Of a DNA stretch of 64,000 bases, positions 48,696 through 57,215 are shown piece after piece (positions within the stretch are counted from its first letter, which is position 1; each line of letters starts with the position of its first letter). Under the pieces are notes generated by a model that was given only the letters and a program-made list of their open reading frames with translations, had not been told where the DNA came from and made no database searches. Source of the stretch: Solirubrobacterales bacterium (lineage in GTDB: Bacteria > Actinomycetota > Thermoleophilia > Solirubrobacterales > 70-9). The position numbers were made by a program, and so were the translations under genes. The stretch is taken from assembly GCA_020438355.1 (NCBI GenBank), contig JAGQUT010000004.1, positions 62,001 through 126,000 of the forward strand. The letters run 5' to 3'.

Positions 48696-49601
48696 TCAGC
48701 CCTTGAGGCCAAAATCACCGAAAGGCTCGTCCCGTTCGCGCACCGCCTGTTTGAAGCCTGCCTCCGCAGCGCGCTGCTGGAAGGCGTAGCCCTCCGGGGT
48801 GTGTCGGGTGATCCCGTCGAAGACGGTCCCGATCAGCTGGGTCTGGTGCAGTCCCTGGGCGTAGAGCGACTGGTTGACGAGCAGCTTCATCATCTGAAGC
48901 TGGTTCAGCGGGACCATCGCGATCCGGCCGGCCAGATCCTCGACTGCTGCGTCCAGGTCTTCAGCCGGATGGGACTCGATCGCAAGCCCGACCTCCGCGG
49001 CTTCCCGGCCGCTGAGGCTGTCACCGGTAAAGAGCAGACGCTTGGCTCGCTGGGCACCGAGCCGGTAGGCCCAGAGCGAGGTCGTCGGTGAACCCCAGAC
49101 CCTCGCCGGCGGGTAGCCGATCTTGGCGTCGTCGGAGATAACCAGCAGGTCGCTGCAGAGCGCAAGGTCTGTGCCACCTGCCACGCAGAACCCGTGAACC
49201 TTGCAGACCACCGGCTTGGTGCAGTGGAAAAGTGACATGAAGGCCCGGACATTCCGGCTCATTCCGGCGTAATCGACCATCGGGTCCCACGTGCCGGAGG
49301 GGTCGTGGTTCGCCGCCTGCACCCGGGGATCTAGAGGGGATCCTTCCGGGGCATCTTCAGAGCCAAAGTCACCATCCAGCATTCCCTCGGCACTGGCGAC
49401 CAGGTCATAGCCACCACAGAAGCCGCTGCCGTTGCCCGAGAGGACGATCACCCTGACCGCCGGGTCGAGATCCAGGTATTCGACCGCGTCGGCAATCTCT
49501 CCGATCAGCTCGGGGGTCAGACCGTTGCCGCGCTCCGGACGATCGAGGGTGATCCGCCCGATGCCCTCACCGGTTTCAACGATCATCGTCTTCGGGTTCA
49601 T
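48696..49601 (-). CDS. Crotonase family protein in WS/DGAT operon
   Basis: 301 residues from the ATG at 49601, 7 nt after the stop of the acyltransferase gene. Crotonase features are RITLDRPERGNGLTPELI, SGNGSGFCGGYDL (about residue 65) and CKVHGFCVAGGTDLALCSDLLV (in segments, about 130-150). An insert (about 75-110) rich in Asp/Glu/Pro sits after the first oxyanion loop, longer than in standard enoyl-CoA hydratases. It probably acts on an acyl-CoA in fatty acid or storage-lipid metabolism. It is the last gene of the esterase-acyltransferase-crotonase operon. Confidence 0.85.
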   Translation of the reverse strand: MNPKTMIVETGEGIGRITLDRPERGNGLTPELIGEIADAVEYLDLDPAVRVIVLSGNGSGFCGGYDLVASAEGMLDGDFGSEDAPEGSPLDPRVQAANHDPSGTWDPMVDYAGMSRNVRAFMSLFHCTKPVVCKVHGFCVAGGTDLALCSDLLVISDDAKIGYPPARVWGSPTTSLWAYRLGAQRAKRLLFTGDSLSGREAAEVGLAIESHPAEDLDAAVEDLAGRIAMVPLNQLQMMKLLVNQSLYAQGLHQTQLIGTVFDGITRHTPEGYAFQQRAAEAGFKQAVRERDEPFGDFGLKG

Positions 49602-49608
49602 CGCGGCC

Positions 49609-51078
49609 TCATGCTGTCTTGGCGGCGGCCAGCAGCAACTCGAGTTCCGACTGCATGCCGTCAACAAGGGTCTGGACATCCGGCGTCTGTTCGCGGTCTG
49701 CCGTTATTCCGATATCGATCGAGTCGCGGTAGCTCATGATCGTCACGTTGAGACCGATCCCGTCGGAGATGATCGAGAGCGGGAACATGGCCTCAAGGCG
49801 CGCCCCGGCGAAGTAAAGGTCGATCGGCGGTCCAGGGACATTGGAGATGATGACGTTCCACGGTGGCCGCGTGAAGCGGCCGGCCATCTGGGTGACAACC
49901 CGTGCCGCCCTCGCATGAAGCGCCGGGGGGACGAACGCGGTCAGGTCACGGAGGCTTTCGGCAGGCAGGGCATCGTGGCCTTCCTTGGCGATCTGCATCG
50001 TCGAGTGAACGTACTCGAGTCTCTCGGCGGGATCCTCGATGTGAGTCGGGAGCGGCGAGATCATCGCTGAGACCTTGTTGCCGAACGTCCCTCTCTCTTC
50101 TTCGGTCCGAACCGACACTGGAATCATCCCCAGGAGGGGCTCGTCCGGAAGTTCCTTCCGGAATGTCAGGTGCTCACGCACTGCGCCGGCAACGAGGCAA
50201 ATCACGACATCGTTGACTTTCACGCCGAACGCGTTCTTGACGGTCTTGACGTCATCGAGGGATACCGAACCGAGCCCGAAGACCCTGTGGGGCGAAAGCG
50301 GGGCGCCATAAGGACCCTTCGGGGCTTTCACCGGCGGCCTCTCCACCACGTGCTCTTCTTCCGCGCCGAACCTGATCCGGACCCGGGACATCGTCCGGCT
50401 GACCTGGCGGCTACCCGGCAGGCCGAAGGCCGCGAAAGCCATGTCCACATGCGGGACCAGAGTGGTCAACCGGTCGGCAATGTTGAGCGGGGCCCGCGGG
50501 ATCCCCTTCGCCCACATCAGGAGCAGGTCGCGGCCATCGGGAGGCGACTGGTCGGTTGGTTCCTCTGGCTCCCCCACGTCCCTGGGTTCGGGGCTTATGT
50601 CGTAAAGCGCGGTGAGAATCTCGCTCCCCGACATACCGTCGATTGCTGCGTGGTGAGACTTCGAAAGCAGGGCCACGCGGCCACCCTCGAGCCCGTGGAT
50701 GAGGTAGATCTCCCAGAGTGGCCGGGAGCGGTCCAGCCGGCGCGAGTAGATCCTCCCGACCTGCTCCAGCAGCTGCTCGTGACTTCCCGGTGCCGGAAGG
50801 GCAATCTCGCGGCAGTGATAACCAATGTCGAAATGCTCATCCTGCGTCCAGTAGGGCCAGTCGATGCTGAACGGGACTTCCACGAGGCGCTGCGTGAACG
50901 GAGCGACCAGATGTAGCCGGGCGGTGATCAGTTCCTTGAGGTCCTCGATCGTGAGGGTGCCACCCGGAGCAGTTGACGGATCGAGAATCGCGAGTCCGCC
51001 GACGTGGCCGTAATTCCTGTCACTCTCGATCGCCAGGAACTGAGCGTCGAGAGCGGTGAGCTGCTTCAGCTCTGCCAT
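49609..51078 (-). CDS. Wax ester synthase/diacylglycerol acyltransferase (WS/DGAT)
   Basis: 489 residues, the normal size. The acyltransfer motif HHxxxDG is SHHAAIDGMSG (His142, His143, Asp147). Further family sequences are RPLWEIYLIHGLEGGR and the C-terminal NVIISNVPGPPIDLYFAG. It joins fatty acyl-CoA to diacylglycerol or a fatty alcohol, giving triacylglycerol or wax esters as storage lipid. It starts 1 nt after the stop of the upstream esterase-like gene, so the two are in one operon. Confidence 0.9.
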   Translation of the reverse strand: MAELKQLTALDAQFLAIESDRNYGHVGGLAILDPSTAPGGTLTIEDLKELITARLHLVAPFTQRLVEVPFSIDWPYWTQDEHFDIGYHCREIALPAPGSHEQLLEQVGRIYSRRLDRSRPLWEIYLIHGLEGGRVALLSKSHHAAIDGMSGSEILTALYDISPEPRDVGEPEEPTDQSPPDGRDLLLMWAKGIPRAPLNIADRLTTLVPHVDMAFAAFGLPGSRQVSRTMSRVRIRFGAEEEHVVERPPVKAPKGPYGAPLSPHRVFGLGSVSLDDVKTVKNAFGVKVNDVVICLVAGAVREHLTFRKELPDEPLLGMIPVSVRTEEERGTFGNKVSAMISPLPTHIEDPAERLEYVHSTMQIAKEGHDALPAESLRDLTAFVPPALHARAARVVTQMAGRFTRPPWNVIISNVPGPPIDLYFAGARLEAMFPLSIISDGIGLNVTIMSYRDSIDIGITADREQTPDVQTLVDGMQSELELLLAAAKTA

Positions 51079-51079
51079 T

Positions 51080-51925
51080 TCAGGCGGCCCGAAGCTCCTC
51101 GACGGAATCCGGCCTCGCCGGAGAGTCCAGCTCCTCCTTCATCCGCAGCCAGACCTCCGAGTCGAGACCCATGCCGAGATGGCTGCTCTCGATCTCGATC
51201 TGTTCTGCCGAGTTATGCAGGCAGGCCTGGTAGCGGACGATGTTGTCGCCTCGAGAGTAGAACGAGATGAACCGCACGCCCTCGGGAAAGGGCCTTCCAT
51301 ATGCGAGCCTGGTCTCCTTGCAGCAGTCCCCGGATGCGCAATCAAGGCTGAGGAAGCCAGGCAGGCCCAGCTCGCCAAGGCCGCCGATGATTCCGATCCC
51401 GAACCAGACCCGGGGGTGAAAGTCGAAGTGATCGTTCAGGGGCGAACCGAGAGTGACCAGAGTGTCGACCAGGTCGGGCCGCCGTACGGCAATGACCTTG
51501 CCCATCGCTCCCCCCCTGCTCTGCCCCACGATCAGGGCCTTCTGACCGGTCTGGAGCACAAGCGACTCGAGCCTTGCCTCGATCGATTCGACCGTGGCCT
51601 GGGTGCAGTTCACGTTCCAGGCGACACCGCTCTTGGCAAGCGTCCAGTTGCCCCGCTTGAGCCACTTCGCCATCGGAGCGAGGCTCGCGTCACCCGCGAG
51701 GAAGCCCGGGATCAACATGGCCGGCTTGCCGTTGCCGTTCGGAGGCTCAGGCCAGGCTTCCGGGTCCCTGGTCGAGACCCACTCGTCGTAAAGACGGTTG
51801 TGCGGGAGGTGGAGGCGATCGGCGATCGCGGTGGCGCTGTCGACCAGCCAGTTCGCTCCGTCCGTAACGGACGGGACTGAAGGCACCTTTCCTATCGATG
51901 GAAACCCTCCCAAAGGTAATCCCAT
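51080..51925 (-). CDS. Alpha/beta hydrolase (lipase/esterase-like), first gene of WS/DGAT operon
   Basis: 281 residues from the ATG at 51925. It has the oxyanion/HG-like AMLIPGFLAGDASL, the nucleophile elbow IVGQSRGGAMGK (Ser nucleophile) and TLGSPLNDHF. A late His in SSHLGMGL is the probable catalytic His. Similar two-gene pairs of such hydrolases with WS/DGAT are common in actinobacteria, suggesting handling of neutral lipids. A longer frame (to 52231) overlaps the upstream amidase in a nonsense-like Arg-rich tail and is not used. The ATG lies 7 nt after TAACAT, so it is probably leaderless. Confidence 0.8.
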   Translation of the reverse strand: MGLPLGGFPSIGKVPSVPSVTDGANWLVDSATAIADRLHLPHNRLYDEWVSTRDPEAWPEPPNGNGKPAMLIPGFLAGDASLAPMAKWLKRGNWTLAKSGVAWNVNCTQATVESIEARLESLVLQTGQKALIVGQSRGGAMGKVIAVRRPDLVDTLVTLGSPLNDHFDFHPRVWFGIGIIGGLGELGLPGFLSLDCASGDCCKETRLAYGRPFPEGVRFISFYSRGDNIVRYQACLHNSAEQIEIESSHLGMGLDSEVWLRMKEELDSPARPDSVEELRAA

Positions 51926-51932
51926 GTAACGG

Positions 51933-51938
51933 ATGTTA
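51933..51938 (-). promoter_or_regulatory. -10 element (TAACAT) for leaderless lipid operon
   Basis: On the minus strand, TAACAT is followed by 7 nt and the ATG at 51925; it supports that start. Confidence 0.45.
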
Positions 51939-51987
51939 CTCCCCCGACGGGCGGAGTTGACGTGCGTCGTCTTTTGCCGGTCAGATT

Positions 51988-53388
51988 TCAGTCGACCGGA
52001 CGCCACCCGCCGAGTCGCTCTTCCAGCTCTGAAGCTGCGGCCAGGGCGAGTTCGTCCCGGCCAGGACCAGCGATGACCTGTACTGAAAGAGGCAGACCGC
52101 CAGCGGTCCAGTAGACGGGAATCATCACGACCGGCAGTCCGGTGATGTTGAACGGGACGGCCATCGGGATCTGGGTGAACGGAAGCCAGGTCGCCCCATG
52201 CCTGGCCGGTCTCGCAAGAAGGAGGGGACAAACCAGGACCCCGTCTCCCACTGTTTCGATGACATGCGTCCGCAGTCCGGAAAGCATCCGGCTGGAATCT
52301 CCGGTGCCCGGCTTGAGCAGACCACCGTAGGCGATGTAGGCGTAGACGCTGAGTGCCTCGGGAGCGATCCGCGGAGAACCCGCTATCGCTCGCGTCATCT
52401 CGACTGGCCAGGAGAACTCCTCGCCTCCGCCAAGTTGCCGGTTAATCTCTGCCAGTGCCTCGCTGCGGAGTCGATGTGAGTAGAGAAGAGTCAGGCGCTG
52501 GATCGGCAGTGGCGGGCTCTTCTCGACTTCCATGCCCGCCTGGCCCAGAGCCGCAGCAGCCCGGTTAACAGCGGATTTGACCTCCGGGCTGACAATCATC
52601 GAGCGGTTCCCCGTGAATACCCGGCACTTGATGCCAGCCACGTCTGGTAGCTCCGTGATGCCGGAGCCGTCGAGCACACCCAGTGCCAGGGCCAGATCTT
52701 CAATCCGCCTCGCCAGCGGTCCGGCGTGGTTCCAGGGACGCACGGCTTCCGGGACTTCGGGTACGTGGCCGTCGGTCGGGACCCTGCCCGTGCTCGGCTT
52801 CAGCGAAACACAGCCGTTGTTGGCGGCCGGATTGCGGAGGCTTCCCCCGATGTCACTGCCCAGGCCGAGAGCGGAGCCACCGGAGGCGATGATCGCGGCT
52901 TCTCCTCCGCTGCTGCCCCCGGCCGAGTAAGCGGCACCCCTTGCGCTCACGGTTCGTCCGAAGACAGGGTTCACGGTCTCGAACCCCCAGCACATGTCGG
53001 GCACGTTTGTCTTCCCGAGAACGATCGCCCCGGCATCCCTGAGCCGGGTGACGGCAACCGCGTCGGTGGCCGCCACGTCATCCCGGTGAAACCAGGAGCC
53101 GGCGGTGAACCTCGCCCCGGCGACGGGAAAGCAGTCCTTGATCGTGATCGGCACGCCGAATAGCGGCGGCAGGTTTTCGGATCCACGCGTGGCGATCAAT
53201 TCATCCGCCTCGCGCGCCTCCTGTCTGGCTTCGTCGAAGAGTGGTGTGACGACCGCGTTAAGGCGCCCGTTCACGGATTCGATCGTCGCAACAGCCGATT
53301 CGACTGCGTCCGTCGCGGTTAATTCACCAGACCTGATTCTGCGGGCAGTCTCGGCTGCTCCGATCTCAGGGAGGCGATCCCGGGCCAT
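51988..53388 (-). CDS. Amidase signature family protein (canonical)
   Basis: 466 residues with the full amidase signature: Lys in VPITIKDCFPV, the cis-Ser loop AGGSSGGEAAIIASGGSALGLGSDIGGSLR (in segments, about residues 150-180) with both Ser residues, and LKPSTGRVP. It hydrolyses an amide bond; substrates of related enzymes vary from fatty amides to aryl amides. It starts 2 nt after the stop of the acyl-CoA dehydrogenase gene (TGA-GG-ATG), so both are probably on one mRNA. Confidence 0.9.
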   Translation of the reverse strand: MARDRLPEIGAAETARRIRSGELTATDAVESAVATIESVNGRLNAVVTPLFDEARQEAREADELIATRGSENLPPLFGVPITIKDCFPVAGARFTAGSWFHRDDVAATDAVAVTRLRDAGAIVLGKTNVPDMCWGFETVNPVFGRTVSARGAAYSAGGSSGGEAAIIASGGSALGLGSDIGGSLRNPAANNGCVSLKPSTGRVPTDGHVPEVPEAVRPWNHAGPLARRIEDLALALGVLDGSGITELPDVAGIKCRVFTGNRSMIVSPEVKSAVNRAAAALGQAGMEVEKSPPLPIQRLTLLYSHRLRSEALAEINRQLGGGEEFSWPVEMTRAIAGSPRIAPEALSVYAYIAYGGLLKPGTGDSSRMLSGLRTHVIETVGDGVLVCPLLLARPARHGATWLPFTQIPMAVPFNITGLPVVMIPVYWTAGGLPLSVQVIAGPGRDELALAAASELEERLGGWRPVD

Positions 53389-53390
53389 CC

Positions 53391-55187
53391 TCAGAACCAG
53401 GCGTCTTCCATTTCCAGCGTGGTCCGGTCGAGGCTGGCGAGGAGGTCGAACTGCGGACCCGTCTTCGGCAACTCGAAGCGGAAGAAGTAACGGGCGGCCT
53501 GTCTCTTGCCGTCGTAGAAATTGCCTTCCTTGCCACTCGCGATCAGGAACTGCTGCAGCCAGATCCAGGCGAGTACCACGTGCCCGGCGGCTTCAAGGTA
53601 GACCGTCGCGTTTGCCAGCGCCAGTTCGGGATCACGGTCTGCCCAGAGTCTGCCGGTGGTCTCTGCGAGGCGTCCGAGCGCGGCCTGAAGTTCGGCGGCC
53701 AGTTCGGCGGCCTCTCCCCCGGCTTCGGACGCTTCGTTGATCTTCGCGCTGATGGTTTCGAAGAGGGCACCGAAAGCGGCGCCGCCCTGCATCGTCACCT
53801 TTCGGCCGAGCAGGTCGAGGGCCTGAATGCCATGAGTGCCTTCATGAATCGGATTCAGGCGGTTATCCCGGTAGTGCTGCTCGACGTCGTACTCGCGGGC
53901 GTAGCCGTAACCCCCGTGAACCTGGATTGCCAGGGAGTTTGCCTCGAGGCACCACTGCGAAGGCCAGCTCTTGGCGATCGGGGTGAGGATCTCGAGCAGA
54001 AGTGTTGCCCGGCTCCTTTCCTCTTCGTCGGGTGCCGTCATCTCGTCATCGACCAGCGAGGAGCAGTAGAGCTCGAGTGCGAGGGCTCCCTCCACATAGC
54101 TCTTCTGGGCGAGCAGCATCCGCTTCACGTCAGTGTGCTCGGAGATCGGTATCTGCGGGTCCTCGGGGTTCTTCGAGGCAAGAGGGCGCCCCTGGGGCCG
54201 TTCACGGGCGTATCGCAGGGATTTGAGGTAACCGGTGTAACCGAGCGCCGTGGCGCCCAGTCCGACGCCGATCCTCGCCTCGTTCATCATGTGGAACATG
54301 TACGCGAGTCCCCTGTTCGGTTCGCCGATCAGGTAGCCGACTGCGCCAGCTTTGCCGCCCGGCTTGTACTCGCCCTCTCCGAAGCCGAGCACCGTGTTGA
54401 CGGTCCCCCTGAAACCCATCTTGTGGTTCACACCGGCCAGGACCACGTCGTTTCTTTCGCCGAGCGAGCCGTCCTCCTCGAGGAGGAAGCGGGGAACGAT
54501 GAAGAGGCTGATTCCCTTTACCCCGGGGGGACTTCCGGGGATCTTTGCGAGCACCAGGTGCACGATGTTCTCGCCGAGTTCGTGGGAACCGGCGCTGATC
54601 CACATCTTGTTGCCGAACACCCGGTAGGTACCGTCGTCCTGCGGGACGGCCTTGGTGGTGATGTCAGAGAGCGAACTTCCGGCCTGGACTTCCGAGAGGC
54701 ACATGGTTCCGTGGAACCGGCCCTCGACCATGGGCTTGACCCAGGTGTCGATCTGCTCTTCGGAGCCGTTGGCGATCAGCAGATTCGCAGCACCGGCAGT
54801 CAGCATCGGGTAGGCGGTCGTTCCGACATTCGCCCCATGGAGCCAGGCGAAGATCGCACTCGAGACGGTCGCCGGAAGTGACATGCCCCCGACTTCCTCG
54901 GGCATGGCGGCGGCCATGAGGCCCGTCTCGCCCAGGACACCGAGGGCTTCGGCAACTTCGGGAATCAGCTCGACCTTGCCGTCTTGCCCTATTTCGGGTT
55001 CGTTCAGGTCGGCCTTGCGGTTGTGCGGCTGAAACTGGTCCGTGGCTACCTGTTCGGCAAGCTCGAGAACGTCATTCCAGTCGGCGGCCGTCTGGTCAGC
55101 GAACCGGTCGCGCTCGGTCAATCTCTCTACGTCCAGCCACTCGTTGAGGAGGAACTGGACGTCACGGCGGGAGAGGATGTCGGTCAT
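53391..55187 (-). CDS. Acyl-CoA dehydrogenase, long type
   Basis: 598 residues from the ATG at 55187. An upstream start at 55238 is possible but adds a poorly conserved tail. It has the FAD-contact motif GTMCLSEVQAGSSLSD (about residue 175), the middle beta domain, and LNPIHEGTHGIQ with the catalytic Glu (about residue 430), followed by a C-terminal helical extension. HEGTHGIQ and the 600-residue length place it in the same long group as the gene at 19976-21808 but in a different subgroup. It opens an acyl-CoA with FAD and passes electrons to ETF. It is co-directional with the amidase gene directly downstream. Confidence 0.9.
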   Translation of the reverse strand: MTDILSRRDVQFLLNEWLDVERLTERDRFADQTAADWNDVLELAEQVATDQFQPHNRKADLNEPEIGQDGKVELIPEVAEALGVLGETGLMAAAMPEEVGGMSLPATVSSAIFAWLHGANVGTTAYPMLTAGAANLLIANGSEEQIDTWVKPMVEGRFHGTMCLSEVQAGSSLSDITTKAVPQDDGTYRVFGNKMWISAGSHELGENIVHLVLAKIPGSPPGVKGISLFIVPRFLLEEDGSLGERNDVVLAGVNHKMGFRGTVNTVLGFGEGEYKPGGKAGAVGYLIGEPNRGLAYMFHMMNEARIGVGLGATALGYTGYLKSLRYARERPQGRPLASKNPEDPQIPISEHTDVKRMLLAQKSYVEGALALELYCSSLVDDEMTAPDEEERSRATLLLEILTPIAKSWPSQWCLEANSLAIQVHGGYGYAREYDVEQHYRDNRLNPIHEGTHGIQALDLLGRKVTMQGGAAFGALFETISAKINEASEAGGEAAELAAELQAALGRLAETTGRLWADRDPELALANATVYLEAAGHVVLAWIWLQQFLIASGKEGNFYDGKRQAARYFFRFELPKTGPQFDLLASLDRTTLEMEDAWF

Positions 55188-55385
55188 GCCGGGAGTGTTT
55201 CGCAAAATGGCCCGCAACGGAGCCTCGAAGTGATGCACCCTGAGCAGTCGCCTGCCCCCCGGGAGGCCTGGCCGGCGCGCTGGCTGGTGGCTTCTACCGC
55301 ATCGAACGTTCTTTTTGCGGGTTCAGGAGTACAGTTTGCGAGTCGGATCCTCCGGCAAAGGCACATGAACCCACGGGAGAGAAAC

Positions 55386-56642
55386 TTGACGTTTGAAATG
55401 AACCGTCTGCGGGCCGTACTGGTCGCGCTGGCGATGCTTCTGACCGCCGCCCTGGTTTTCCAGGCCGCCCAGCCGCTTGGCGCGGACGCGGCGACTAGCT
55501 CGAAGCAAAAGAAAAAGGCAAAGAAGGGTCCGAAGCAGGGTCCGGCCGGGCTGAAGTTCTACCAGCCGCCGAAGAAGCTTCCTGCAGGTCACGGCAAGCT
55601 GATCTGGCAGCGCAAGGCCGGCGGCACGGTTCCGCTCAAGAGCGGTGCTTCCACCAAGCTGGTGCTCTACACCTCCACCTCGATTTCGGGCAAGCGCATT
55701 GCCGTCTCGGGTTCGGTGACAGTTCCGAAGGGCAAGGCTCCCAAGGGTGGCTGGCCGATCGTTTCATACGGTCACGGCACCACCGGCATCGCCGACAAGT
55801 GCGCCCCCTCCCGTAACACCGCGGGCGGCGTCGCCGAGGGTTACATCAGCTACACCGACCCTGTCATGAACAAGTGGCTGCAGGCCGGTTACGCGGTTGC
55901 CCGCACTGACTACCAGGGTCTCGGCACCCCGGGTGACCATCCCTTCCTGGTCGGCAAGGCAGCCGGTCGCGGCGTCCTCGACATAGTCAGGGCTTCCCGC
56001 CAGCTCGGTTACAAGATCTCGAACAGGTTCCTGATCGCCGGACACTCCCAGGGCGGTCACGCAGCCCTTTTCGCGGCCGGTCAGGCCTCGAAGTGGACTC
56101 CGGAGCTGAAGCTCCGCGGCACGGTGTCATACGCGCCGGCCTCCCACTTCAAGACCCAGGCTCAGGTTCTCCCAAGCCTGACATCTCCGAACGGATTGAC
56201 AGCGCTGGCAACCCTGCTGGTTCGCGGTATGACCGTCGAATACCCGCAGATCGATCCGCAGGCTGCTCTCTCGGACGACATCCTGCCGTTCTGGCCTGAC
56301 ACCCGTACCAAGTGCCTGTCAGAGCTGTCGGTACCGACCAGCCTGGGTGGCATCGCGCCATCGAAGCTGATCCGCGAGGGTTACGACGTGACGCCGCTCT
56401 ACGGCATCCTCGACGCGCAGAACCCGGCTGTGAAGACTGCCGCTCCGGTGCTGCTGGCCCAGGGCACCGCAGACTCCACCACGCCCAAGTTCCTGACTGA
56501 CCTGTTGAACGGCGAGCTGGTCGGACTTGGCGACACCGTTGACTACAAGGTCTACGAAGGTGTTGATCACGGTGGCGTCGTTGCCGCAGCGCAGGACGAC
56601 GTCCTCGACTTCTTCGAGTCGCGCCTTCCCGGCGGCAAGTAA
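55386..56642 (+). CDS. Secreted LIP-type lipase/esterase
   Basis: 418 residues from the TTG at 55386, chosen because GGGAGAG lies 4-5 nt upstream and it leads straight into a signal peptide (LRAVLVALAMLLTAALVFQA). ATG codons at 55365 and 55398 are alternatives. A Lys-rich linker (SSKQKKKAKKGPKQGP) follows. The alpha/beta-hydrolase core has PIVSYGHGTTG, the nucleophile elbow AGHSQGGHAALF (Ser221), and the late Asp and His in LLAQGTADSTTP and VYEGVDHGGVV. This matches the secretory lipase (LIP) family, which splits triacylglycerols or esters outside the cell. A strong terminator follows. Confidence 0.85.
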   Translation: MTFEMNRLRAVLVALAMLLTAALVFQAAQPLGADAATSSKQKKKAKKGPKQGPAGLKFYQPPKKLPAGHGKLIWQRKAGGTVPLKSGASTKLVLYTSTSISGKRIAVSGSVTVPKGKAPKGGWPIVSYGHGTTGIADKCAPSRNTAGGVAEGYISYTDPVMNKWLQAGYAVARTDYQGLGTPGDHPFLVGKAAGRGVLDIVRASRQLGYKISNRFLIAGHSQGGHAALFAAGQASKWTPELKLRGTVSYAPASHFKTQAQVLPSLTSPNGLTALATLLVRGMTVEYPQIDPQAALSDDILPFWPDTRTKCLSELSVPTSLGGIAPSKLIREGYDVTPLYGILDAQNPAVKTAAPVLLAQGTADSTTPKFLTDLLNGELVGLGDTVDYKVYEGVDHGGVVAAAQDDVLDFFESRLPGGK

Positions 56643-56661
56643 GAGGCATCGCATTGACGAA

Positions 56662-56691
56662 AAAGGGGCCCCGGTATCGGGGCCCCTTTTC
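56662..56691 (+). terminator. Strong intrinsic terminator after lipase gene
   Basis: AAAAGGGGCCCCG (56662-56674) pairs perfectly with CGGGGCCCCTTTT (56679-56691) around a GTAT loop. It has the classic A-run/stem/T-run form. The reverse strand also gives a T run, so it may serve the convergent YciI-like gene. Confidence 0.85.
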
Positions 56692-56713
56692 GTTGGTCGG
56701 CTGGAACAACGGT

Positions 56714-57139
56714 TCAGGAACCCTGCTGCTCCTGAATCTTCTTGTCGAGTGCGGCGTCCCGTTCCTGCATTTCCTCGGTGTAGGACTCGCCGAAGTCTTC
56801 CGGCTCGAAGAATGGCCTGATCTCGACGCCTTCACCGTGGTTGAAGGGGATCCGCCGGGCCCATTCCACGGCCTCCTCCATCGATCCGACCTCCCAGACC
56901 CAGTACCCGGCCACGAGTTCCTTCGTCTCCGTGAAGGGACCGTCGGTCACCGTCGCGGATCCACCGTCGTAAGAGATTCTCACGCCCTTGTTGGTCGGAT
57001 GCAGCCCCCCGCCGTCAAGCATCACCCCGGCGTTCACCAACTCCTCGTTGAAGGCACCCATCTCTGCCAGATCCTTTTCCGAGGGCATCACGCCGGCTTC
57101 GGAATCGTCTGTCGCTTTCACCATGACCATGCAACGCAT
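56714..57139 (-). CDS. YciI-related DGPF-motif protein
   Basis: 141 residues with the YCII/DGPF fold. The motif DGPFTETKELVAGYWVWEV (about residues 65-83) is the family mark, with His in the MLDGGGLHPT loop. Proteins of this type are encoded next to ECF42-type sigma factors in many bacteria; their function is unknown. AAAGGAGA before the ATG is a good ribosome-binding site. A hairpin lies between this gene and the sigma gene upstream on the same strand. Confidence 0.85.
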   Translation of the reverse strand: MRCMVMVKATDDSEAGVMPSEKDLAEMGAFNEELVNAGVMLDGGGLHPTNKGVRISYDGGSATVTDGPFTETKELVAGYWVWEVGSMEEAVEWARRIPFNHGEGVEIRPFFEPEDFGESYTEEMQERDAALDKKIQEQQGS

Positions 57140-57159
57140 CTGAATCTCCTTTGATCGGT

Positions 57160-57176
57160 GGCCGGCATTTCCGGCC
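57160..57176 (-). terminator. Hairpin between ECF42-like sigma gene and YciI gene
   Basis: GGCCGG (57160-57165) pairs with CCGGCC (57171-57176) around 5 nt. It lies in the 76-bp gap between the two co-directional genes. On the minus strand no T run follows, so it may dampen read-through or be a processing site rather than a full terminator. Confidence 0.45.
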
Positions 57177-57215
57177 TTTCACAAGCTCAACGAACGGGGG
57201 AAGCGGAAATCGACA

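Noticed and set aside
51926-52231. N-terminal extension of the lipid-operon hydrolase
   Set aside because: Arg/Ser-rich tail that overlaps the amidase 3' end; the ATG at 51925 with TAACAT upstream is better.
53580-54881. 433-codon plus-strand frame opposite the acyl-CoA dehydrogenase gene
   Set aside because: Antisense frame; no fold features, and it would cover a complete catalytic enzyme.
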